A DNA stretch of 64,000 bases from Magnaporthiopsis rhizophila (lineage: Eukaryota > Ascomycota > Sordariomycetes > Magnaporthales > Magnaporthaceae), in the NCBI GenBank assembly GCA_003049465.1, contig PYSS01000158.1, positions 1 to 64,000 on the forward strand. The letters run 5' to 3'. This document shows, piece after piece, positions 44,695 through 53,253 of the stretch (position 1 is its first letter; each line of letters begins with the position of its first letter). A model generated the notes under the pieces. That model was not told where the DNA came from, searched no databases, and worked only from the letters and a program-made list of their open reading frames with translations. The position numbers and the translations under genes were made by a program.

Positions 44695-47229
44695 TCAGAA
44701 CCTCAAGTCCCAGCCAATCTTAGGGCCGATGTTGGGCAGTTCGTCAGCCACGCTCTGCACGTCCTTGTCGCCACGGCCACTGAGGCAGATGACGACGTCC
44801 TGATCGGGCGTCATGGTCTTGGCCAGCTCGAGGGCGCCATAGATGCCGTGGGCCGACTCAAGCGCGGGAATTATGCCCTCGAGCTGGCTCATAAGCCGGA
44901 AACCCTCAAACGCCTGCGAATCCGTAGCTGCCACAAACTTTGCACGCTCGCTGTCCTTCCAGTTGGACAGCTCCGGGCCCACGCCGGGGTAATCCAGCCC
45001 GGCAGAGACCGAGTGGGTGTCCTGGATCTGGCCATGCTCGTTCTGCAGTACGTAGGTGCGCACGCCGTGCAGCACACCCTTGGTGCCAACAGATAGGGTG
45101 GCACTGTGCCGAAGCGTCTCGACTCCATCTCCGGCGGCCTCAACGCCCAGCAGTTTGACCGAAGGGTCGTTGGAGAATGGGTAGAACATGCCCACAGCGT
45201 TGCTGCCACCGCCAACGCAGGCCACTACGGCGTCGGGCAGCTTGCCGCGCAGCTTCTGCAGCTGCTCCTTGGTCTCATTGCCAATGACGGACTGGAATGT
45301 ACGCACGATGGTAGGGAAGGGGTGCGGGCCGATGGCGCTGCCGATGATGTAGTGCGTCGTCTCCACGTCAACGACCCAGGCCCGCAGCGCCTCGTTGACA
45401 GCGTCGCGGAGCGTCTGCGTCCCCGCAGTCACCGGCACCACCTCGGCGCCCAGGAGACGGATACGGAACACGTTCAGTGCCTGCCGCCGCACGTCCTCGG
45501 CGCCCATGTAGATGGTGCATGGCATGCCAAACTTTGCGCAGACGGTGGCCGTCGCCACGCCGTGCTGCCCCGCGCCCGTCTCGGCGATAATGCGCTTCTT
45601 GCCCAATCGTCGAGCGAGCAGCAGCTGGCCTAGCGCGTTGTTGATCTTGTGGCTGCCCGTGTGGTTCAGGTCCTCACGCTTGAGCCAGATCTTGGCACCG
45701 CCCGCATGCTCTGTCAGCCGTTCCGCCAGGTGCAGCTGACCTGGCCGGCCCATGTAGGGGTAGTATGACCGGTACTCCTCCCAGAAGGTCGGGTCATCCT
45801 TGATTTTGTTGAAGCCGTCCTCGAGCTCCGTCAGGCAGTCCATAAGCGACTCGGGCACGTACTGCCCACCGAACTCGCCGAACCGGTCCGGGATCTTGCC
45901 GTGCATGGCCGCCAACTGCGCCACGAGGTCCGCGTCGTTGGCCTCGGCGGTGCCAGGCTTGGCTCCAGCCTCATCACCGGGCGCCGTCTTGACGCCGTCC
46001 TCGGTAGGCGGGGCGGCAGTAACCTCGGCCACATCTTCAACGGAGGCGCGGCCGCACAGGTACGAGCAGTACTCTCGCGTGGCGTCGATGGCCTTGCCGG
46101 GCTCGGCATTCTTGAGGGTCGTGATTATCTGGCTGCCAACGACGACACCGTCAGCCAGCCCCGCGACGGCGAGGAAGTGCTCGCGCGTCGAGACGCCGAA
46201 GCCGACGGCAGCGGGCTTATTGCCGCTATACTTCTTTACCCGCGCCAGCAGCTCCGGGAGAGCGGCGTTCAACGAGCCGGTGGCGCCAGTAACGCCCATG
46301 CGCGAGACGACGTAGATGAAGGAGTCGGCCAGCTGGCAGAGAAGTCGCATCCGAGCGTCCGACGTGGCGGGCGCGATCAGGGGGACATATGAAAGTCTTT
46401 AGGCGAGTTATAGTTGTCAGATGCGAGTCAAGGATGGCGCATAGAAGGTAGGGCCATGGGGGAGAGAGCTCACCCAGCAACACTGCAGAGCTTGCGGAAG
46501 GAGACGGCCTCCTCAGGGGGGAGGTCGACGAGGATGAATCCGTTCACGCCGGCCTCCTTGCAGTCCTGGAGCAACTTGGCCTCGCCGTACGCCCGCATCG
46601 GGTTGTAGTAACCCATCATCATGACGGGGGCCTTGAGGCCGAGTTTCCGTGCGTCGCGGACCATTTGGAGAACCGTGGTAATTGTGATTCCATTTTCCAA
46701 TGCGATCTGTGGTGTGTGCAGCAAATCCGCGTCGTCAGTCTTCAACTGGACGAATATCCTATCCCTTCGCCTCCTCCCTGCCTACCACGCCTTCGGCATG
46801 TGTTGCGTGCTCACCGTGTTGGCTGTCTGGATGGTTGGTCCGTCGGCGATGGGATCTGTGAAAGGGACGCCGAGCTCGATGACATCTGGAAGCATTGGTT
46901 CATTAGTATCTTTTTCTGCACTCCGTTGTCTCGCGGTTCGGGTCGCAAGGGAGCTTGCTTACCAGCGCCACCCTTCTCCATCGCCACCATGATGTTGGGG
47001 GTGTCCGCTGCCGTTGGGTAACCGGCCGTGACATAGGTGACGAGCGCTGCCTAGAACATGACGAAAGAATTAAGTTAGCTACCTAGTTAGGCAAATACGC
47101 GTCAACCGCTTTGCGCGCGCCTCAATGGGAGAAGCCATCGCCAGGCCGCTCCGCAAGCGGCATTGAGGGGTAGATGCGTACCCGGCCATTGGCCTTGCAG
47201 CGCTCGAATGTCTTCTTGATGTGTTCCAT
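44695..47229 (-). CDS. trp-3: Tryptophan synthase, fused alpha-beta chain
   Basis: Five exons: 47229-47182, 47050-46963, 46885-46815, 46706-46474 and 46396-44695, giving 713 residues; introns of 131, 77, 108, 77 and 77 nt all have GT-AG borders. It carries out the last two steps of tryptophan synthesis, indole-glycerol phosphate to indole and indole plus serine to tryptophan. In the alpha domain the catalytic Glu49 (IELGVPFTDP) and Asp60 (IADGPTIQ) have the same numbering as the bacterial TrpA. A linker rich in Ala/Glu/Thr (about 272-310) joins it to the beta domain, which begins DRFGEFGGQYVPE. The PLP lysine is about Lys397 in HTGSHKINN, and the phosphate loop is GGGSNAVGMF. The four small 5' exons follow the pattern of early introns in fungal genes. 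A TGACTCA site lies 155 bp upstream. Confidence 0.97.
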
Positions 47230-47383
47230 GCCGAGAATGGTCAATTGAAGCAGGGACGAATGCTATACTCTGGCAGGGCCAATGGAACAAAACCAAAACC
47301 AAGGAAGCGAAAGAAGGTCGGGCGGGGAGAAATGGAGGAAAGGGTGCGCTCCCTTTGCGCTTCCTGACGTTGGGAGCTCCGTT

Positions 47384-47390
47384 TGACTCA
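47384..47390 (-). promoter_or_regulatory. cpc-1/Gcn4-type general amino-acid control site upstream of trp-3
   Basis: A perfect TGACTCA lies 155 bp upstream of the trp-3 start codon. This is the binding site of the bZIP regulator cpc-1/CpcA/Gcn4, which raises amino-acid biosynthetic genes on starvation; trp-3 is a known member of this regulon in Neurospora. Binding here is inferred from sequence. Confidence 0.65.
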
Positions 47391-48206
47391 CAAATTCCCA
47401 GCTGTTGTAAATGTGCTTTCTTCCCGTTCCGGCGGGAGCTTACTCCTGCAGACCCCACCTCCGCAGCCGCGGCGCCGATGCCGGAAGAGGAAACTCCAGG
47501 GCGGGTACCTAGAGGTGGCGTCAAGATTATGATTGCCCGCCCGTCTCATCTTTTCAATAGGTTTTCCTACTTGAAAAAAAGCCAATGGAGCTCAATGCTT
47601 ATACGGATAATGCAGAGCGAGGAGTAGGCAGACGTCAGGATAGGATGGTGATGCTGACATTTCTTCCATCGTCCAACCTAGCTGGTGGGCAATATTTGAG
47701 GCAAGACATGGCGAGTTTCACGGTATGAACGACAAAAACAAGTCCTCAAAAAACAAATTTTCTGCCTATTGTATCTTAAAATGTTGTGCAATATCGGTTA
47801 TCTCTCAACCAGCAACGGCCAACAATAAGGGGAAAGGAGTAGGAAGGAACATGGGCCAAAAAGAACTCACGTCGATGATCAAAAACATGGGAAAGGAGCG
47901 GGAATCCGTATCCGAATTTCCAAAGGGCCCGTATTAGAAAAGTCGCCGGCTACATCACCTTATAATAAGCACATTAGAGAGATATAGCCTGCGAAGGACA
48001 CTAGTTTTATAAGCTGCCGCGTGAATCACGGCAAGACGTGTACAATGCCATGCATCCAGCGATTTATTCGCGATCGGCTACGGCTGCCCGAGGCCCGCTA
48101 TGTGGCTTTTACAGCGTTCATCTTTATACATGATATCGCCTACCCCCGCCAGTCTTCGACAAGGCCGTATCGCAGCGTCTGTCGGCCGCCCAGAGCCCCG
48201 GGCCGG
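47391..48206. other. Intergenic sequence between trp-3 and the bL28m gene
   Basis: Contains the distal trp-3 promoter and the 3' region of the ribosomal protein gene, both on the minus strand. A short plus-strand frame at 47725-47937 is Lys/Asn-rich and not supported. Confidence 0.5.
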
Positions 48207-49055
48207 TTATGGCCGTGCCGTGTCCCTCCTGCTGGGCTTCGGCTCCTCCCTCATGAAACCGTCGTCCACGACCCCAGGCTTGGGCGCGCCCTCGGCCTCG
48301 GGACCACCAAGGTCAAACTCCTGGTCCGTATCCAGCATTGTCTGCGTCTCCTGCATCAGCGACTCGGCCGTGTAGCCGTCGGGCAGGAACTGGGCGGCCG
48401 CGGCACCGGCAGCAGCAGCCAGGCCACCCGGCGGGAGGCCGAGCGCGGCCCTCTGGGCGGCGAACCTCTCCTTCACGGCGGGGGTCTGCATCAGCCTCCA
48501 GCGCAGCCTCCACCCCCATGGCCCCAGATCCTTGATGCGCTGCGCCTTGGAGCCGAGCAGGTACTGGTCGAGCCCGCCGACTTTGTCGAGGGTGCGCAGG
48601 ACGCGGGTCGTGATCTTTGTGCGCACCATCATGCCGAGTGCTTCGGACCACAGGCGCCGGCTCTGGACGTTGGGACGCCACTTGCGCGGGGTCTTGACGG
48701 CATGCTTCTTGGACACGTTGTGGCCGAAGCGGATGGATGCGGACCCGTACAGTCCCGTGTTGGACTGCTTGTAGAGGCGCCGCTCGCCGTAGGGGTACGG
48801 CGGGATCTCGGGGTGCGCGGCGGTCGGTGAGGGGATGGGGATGTCGCTGTCGCGGACTGGCTTTTGCTTGTAGGCGACCGGAGCGGCGGTTGTAAATGTC
48901 CGCCGCGGTGTCCGTGGTGCGGTTGCTGCTGCTGCTGCTGTTGCCAGCAACGTCCTGCATATCTGGGCGGCGGCGGCGGCTGCGCATGTGGTTGTGGTGG
49001 AGGGTCGGGCTGCCAGCAGGCCAAGGCCCCTGGCGAGAGGTCTTGACGGCAGCAT
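48207..49055 (-). CDS. Mitochondrial large-subunit ribosomal protein bL28m
   Basis: A single exon of 282 residues. The ATG at 49055 is chosen because it begins an Arg/Ala-rich, acid-free mitochondrial targeting sequence (about 1-60, ending near RRTFTTAAP); the open frame runs further upstream but with non-coding character. The L28 core is at about 95-165 (GLYGSASIRFGHNVSKKH, then RKWRPNVQSR and a TKITTRVLRTLDKVGGLD helix). The C-terminal extension of about 110 residues is Ala-rich and acidic, as in other fungal mitochondrial L28 proteins (yeast MRPL24). It works in the mitochondrial ribosome. It is divergent from the next gene, with 347 bp between the start codons. Confidence 0.9.
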   Translation of the reverse strand: MLPSRPLARGLGLLAARPSTTTTCAAAAAAQICRTLLATAAAAATAPRTPRRTFTTAAPVAYKQKPVRDSDIPIPSPTAAHPEIPPYPYGERRLYKQSNTGLYGSASIRFGHNVSKKHAVKTPRKWRPNVQSRRLWSEALGMMVRTKITTRVLRTLDKVGGLDQYLLGSKAQRIKDLGPWGWRLRWRLMQTPAVKERFAAQRAALGLPPGGLAAAAGAAAAQFLPDGYTAESLMQETQTMLDTDQEFDLGGPEAEGAPKPGVVDDGFMREEPKPSRRDTARP

Positions 49056-49402
49056 CGTGGGGGGTCTGGGGGGGTCTGGGGGTCTCTTTTCTCGGGGCGA
49101 CGAGAACTGTCTGACGACGGATCCTTCCACCCGGTGGGGGTTGCCAGTCTTCAGATGCGTTTCGAGGCCAATTGGCGTGGTGGCACTACTTCCTGCCCAC
49201 TTGAAACTATTCCCAATTGCGCTTGCTCCAAAAATTCGGGTCTGCATGCCAAGCAAATGCGGGAGCTCTGGCTTAGTCATGTGACCTCGTGGGACTCTCG
49301 CGCGGGGCCGGCCTGGAAACGTCAATCCACGGCCCCGAACCACGATGACGTAGTAAGGTCAGGTCACCTCATTCATCGCCAACCCGACAATTGAAAGCCA
49401 AA
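49056..49402. promoter_or_regulatory. Shared divergent promoter region
   Basis: 347 bp separate the start codons of bL28m (minus) and the coiled-coil orphan (plus). CRE-like ATGACGTAG lies at 49343-49351 and near-palindromic GTCATGTGACC at 49276-49286. No TATA box is seen on either side, in keeping with housekeeping expression. Confidence 0.45.
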
Positions 49403-50624
49403 ATGCTCCCGCCAATCGACGACGCGGTGCTGCAGAGCAATCCCGAGTTCGCGATGCTCTACAACACGCTGACGACGGCGGTCTTGAACGACGATGGCTC
49501 GACCATGAATGACCCCTCCTCCAAGGAGCGCGATGCCATACGCGAGGTACGAGGACCCGACGCTTTTTTTGTCCCGTTCCAATACTCTTGTTATCGACAG
49601 TTCCCTGACACTCCAGGTCCCTTCACAGAAACTCGAAAAGCACCGCCTCAAGGCCGCAAAGGAACATCTCCTCATCGACGCCCTCTCCACCATCTCCCCA
49701 CCCCCGTCAACCGGGCCAAAACCACAACTCCAGAAGCCAAAGAGGTCGACGACGACAACAGCAACAACAAGCACACAATCGTCCGCGCCTCCTGCCCCAT
49801 CCCACCAATCCAGCGGGCATCTCCCGGCACCCCTAATCGACCTCCTCCTCCTCCTACCGCCCCTCCTCACCACCACCGACCCAGACCTACAGCAACAAGT
49901 CCCCCTCGGCCCAGCCACCCTGGAACTCCTCCTGACCAGCCCGCCGCTCAGCGACCTCCCCACCCTCCTCCCGCACCTCTGGCCCCTCCTCTCCGGCTCG
50001 CTGCAGACGTCGGCCCTGTCGCTGGCCCGCCACGTGCACCCGTCCACGAACCCATCCTACCTGCACCGCCACCTCTCGACCCTGGGGTCTTCCATCGCCT
50101 CGTCCACGACATCCCTGTCCGCAGCGAAACGGGACCTCACCAAATCCCGTCTCGACGCCGCCGCCGCCGTCGCGGACCTGCAGGCCCGCCGGGGGGACGC
50201 CCTGGCCACCCTCGCGCGCGCCCTCGAGGCCCGGCACGGCGCGCCCGCCCGCTCCGTCGAGCTGCGCGCGGCCGAGGTCGCGCTCCGCGCTCGCCGCGAC
50301 GAGGCCGCTGCCGAGGCCGCGCTGTGGGCCGCCAGGGCCGACGTCTACGCGGCCGACGCCAGGGCCGCGCTGGCCGCGTACGCGGCCCACCTGCGCGACT
50401 CGCGCGTCCGCCTGGCCGAGGGGTGCAGGGCCAGGGTGGCGGAGCTGGCCGAGTATGGCGTTGTGATTCCGGAGGAGGGGGAGGAGGAGAATGACGGCGG
50501 CGGCGGCGAGCGGGAAATTTCGGCCAAGGAGAGGACGATGCGCGAGATGGCTAGGGTGTATGGCGAGATGGAGCGGGAGATGGAGGACATTCAGCGGGAC
50601 CTAAAGCGGCTTGGCCGGGCGTGA
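49403..50624 (+). CDS. Hypothetical coiled-coil protein
   Basis: Two exons, 49403-49546 and 49629-50624, giving 379 residues across an 82-nt intron (GTACGA...CACAG). A second acceptor 12 nt upstream would add four residues in frame (VPSQ). The N-terminal 50 residues (PPIDDAVLQSNPEFAMLY start) look conserved, followed by KHRLKAAKEHLL, a Ser/Thr/Pro-rich disordered part (about 75-110), and a Leu/Pro-rich helical part. Residues about 210-375 are an Ala/Arg/Glu-rich coiled coil, ending with a second heptad stretch (MREMARVYGEMEREMEDIQ). I recognise no named domain. The divergent partner is bL28m. Confidence 0.7.
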
Positions 50625-51009
50625 GGACTGCGGTGTTCCTCTCAGGGCAGACCATTCATTCACGTGTCATCATCATTACTACTCTTCCAACCCCTGTGCC
50701 ATGCAGATTCACACAAAAATGACCTGTTGTGAATCGGAGAGGAAAGGACATTTTCTTGCTCTGTTGTACAAGTCGGGTATGTGCCATGTCCGATTAAGGT
50801 CAGGGCACTGCTCGTCTACGATCTAGAAAGTATGAGGATCTGTCCCGAACCGGTCAAGCGCCAAGAGTTGGATACAAAAAAGGAGATACCCCGGTACTTT
50901 GTCCCAATTTTGCTAACCAGTTGAGATTGCCGCCCTTGGGGAAAAAAAAAAAAATCTCATTCATACCATGTCGAGACTTTCTCGTCCATCATTCACTAGC
51001 TCCCATAAT
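50625..51009. other. Convergent 3' intergenic region
   Basis: About 385 bp between convergent stop codons of the coiled-coil gene and the aminotransferase gene; contains a 13-nt A run at 50942-50954. No gene seen. Confidence 0.5.
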
Positions 51010-52618
51010 TCAGCCCTTCACCTTGTAGATGGCCTCGGCCAGGCGGCCAACGTTGTCGCTCGTGATGCCGGCGACCGAGATGCGGCCGTCCTTGGTGGCG
51101 TAGACCGAGTGCTCCTTGGCCAAGGTCTGCATCTGCTCGGCGGTGAGACCCGTGTAGGCAAACATGCCGATCTGGCTGGTGATGTGGGACCAGTCGTGCT
51201 TGGAGCCCAGCTTCTCCAGGTTCTCCTTGAGCAGGGCGCGCATGGTGATGATGCGGTCGGCCATCTCCTTGACCTCGCCGAGCCACTGCTGGTGTAGGGC
51301 GGGCGTGTTGAGGATCTCGGCGGCGATGCGGGCGCCGTGGATGGGCGGGTTCGAGTACATGGGGCGGACGAGGATCTTGATCTGCGAGTCGACGCGCTTC
51401 TTCTCCTCGGCCGACTCGGTCACGATGGAGAAGATGCCGGCGCGCTCGCCGTATAGGCCCATGTTCTTGGCGAAGGACTGGGCCAGGCAAACGTTGTGGC
51501 CCTGGGCGACAAAGTGGCGCAGGGCAAAGGCGTCGCGGTCGACGTCGCCGCTGGCGAAACCCTGGTAGGCCATGTCGAAGAAGACGTAGTGGCCGGCCTC
51601 CTTGACGGCCGCCTCGATCTCGCGCCACTGCTCCTGCGTCGGGTCGACGCCGGTGGGGTTGTGGGCGCAGGCGTGGAAGAGGAAGATGCTGCCCTTGGGC
51701 GCGGCCTTGACGTCGGCGATCAGGCCCTCGAAGTCGAGGCCGATGGTGTCCTTGTTGTAGTAGCGGTACCTCGCGATCTTGAGCCGGCAGTGGTCGAAGA
51801 CGGCGGCGTGGTTGGCCCACGAGGGGTTGGGCAGGTAGATGGTCTTGTTGCCCGGGTACCACTTGGACAGGAAGGCGCCGCCGATGCGGAGGGCGCCGGT
51901 GCCCGAGATGGACTGCGTCACGGCCGTGCGGTCCAGTACGTCGCTGTTTTCGCCGTAGGCCAGCTTGGCACCCGCCGACGTGAATTCGGGCACGCCCGTG
52001 ATGCCGGCGTACTCCTTGTTCATGCGCGACGACACCACCTTCTCCTCGGCCTGTCTGACCGACGGCAGCACGTACGGCTTGCCCTTGTCATCGCGGTAGG
52101 CGCCGACACCTAGCGTGCAGCATGTGTGTGAGTCAATGGCTCAAGATGTTGGCCGTTTGGCGGGGGGTTTGGGATCGTACCGAGGTTGATCTTCTTTTCG
52201 AAGCTGTCGGCCTTGAAAGCCTCGGTGATGCCTATATCACACAAAAACGCAGATTGTCAGCCATGTTCCCAATACCCAGCCACACCCTCAAGAGAGATCC
52301 CAGGGAATATCGACATACCCAGAATGGCCTGGAAGCCGGTGCGGTCGAGAAGCAGGCGGTCAGCACAGCGATGGGGCGTCGATCGAGGGGTCAGTGTGGC
52401 TACGACTTACATCCTAACATCACAGCCGAGTTAGCCAGACCCAATTCCGCCTTGTTTGCTTGGGTGCTGCCTGCCAGTGCGAGAACTCAACAACATACCG
52501 GAGGACCCTGCGGGACGCCAGCCCAGGTCGATGCCAAGCGCACGGCGGGACTGAATTTGGCAGCGACCACGGTCCTGGGCGCGATGCGCCTCGAGGCGAC
52601 CCTCATTGATGAAAGCAT
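51010..52618 (-). CDS. AAT1: Aspartate aminotransferase, mitochondrial, with two micro-exons
   Basis: Five exons: 52618-52499, 52413-52411 (3 nt), 52328-52319 (10 nt), 52231-52181 and 52109-51010, giving 427 residues; introns of 85, 82, 87 and 71 nt are all GT-AG. The enzyme exchanges amino groups between aspartate/2-oxoglutarate and oxaloacetate/glutamate and supports the malate-aspartate shuttle. Residues 1-30 form an Arg-rich, acid-free mitochondrial presequence. The 3-nt exon supplies the single Asp in GPP-D-AILGITEAF, a position conserved in the family (PPDPILG in animals). The PLP lysine is about Lys276 in SFAKNMGLYGER; NPTGVDP and the substrate-binding Arg in the C-terminal domain are present. 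No peroxisomal signal is found at the C-terminus. A TGACTCA site lies 181 bp upstream. Confidence 0.93.
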
Positions 52619-52798
52619 CTTGGGCGGCTGTGGGAATCGAGACCTGAAGACGCAATGGACCGAAAAAAGGACAAGATCAACTTGTCGGCGGCAGTTTTTT
52701 CTTGGGTTTTGTGCCAGCCAAGATATCACGAGATTTGAAGGAAGTGTCGGCGGCTGGCGGCAGAAGAATAAATAAGCTTCCCCTCGGAAAGTCGGAAT

Positions 52799-52805
52799 TG
52801 ACTCA
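52799..52805 (-). promoter_or_regulatory. cpc-1/Gcn4-type site upstream of the aspartate aminotransferase gene
   Basis: A perfect TGACTCA lies 181 bp upstream of the start codon at 52618. Another, TGAGTCA at 52129-52135, lies inside intron 4 of the same gene. Regulation by general amino-acid control is inferred. Confidence 0.55.
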
Positions 52806-53253
52806 AGCGCAGTTAAGGTGCAGAAAGCTGGCCCTACCCGACGGGAGAGTGGGGCTGCGATGCAACCAAATCATGCCACCCTCATGCTTGCGCACCAATC
52901 AGCGTGAGGCAGCATTTCTAGGACAAAGCCGAGAGGTCTTATGGACCGAGCCCCTGAATCGAGCTACTAATGGAGGTACCATGTAGTGGGCTGTCATTCA
53001 CCACCCACATACCAAATAGCATAGCATGTACTACCTGGTATTTGTTCAACATGCTTGCAAAGACCTATCCTCGCCTCTATTTGCAACTACCTATATGCCA
53101 TGAAGCCTCCTAGCGGATGTTTGGTATCTGATGTGTAATGAATGTTGCTAGGCAGTAGTAATAGCAATGAAAAGTGAAAACCACCGCTGAGCGCCTCACT
53201 CCAGTAGATATTTTCGAGCCCATATATGTGAGAACCGACTCCGATCCCCAGGC
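52806..53253. other. Intergenic sequence
   Basis: About 450 bp between the aminotransferase promoter and the 3' end of the DUF3716 gene. No gene or distinct repeat seen. Confidence 0.5.

Noticed and set aside
49609..49628. Alternative acceptor CTCCAG for the coiled-coil gene intron
   Set aside because: Also in frame, but adds VPSQ between GAG and AAA; the CACAG acceptor 12 nt downstream gives a more regular helix. Kept only as a note.
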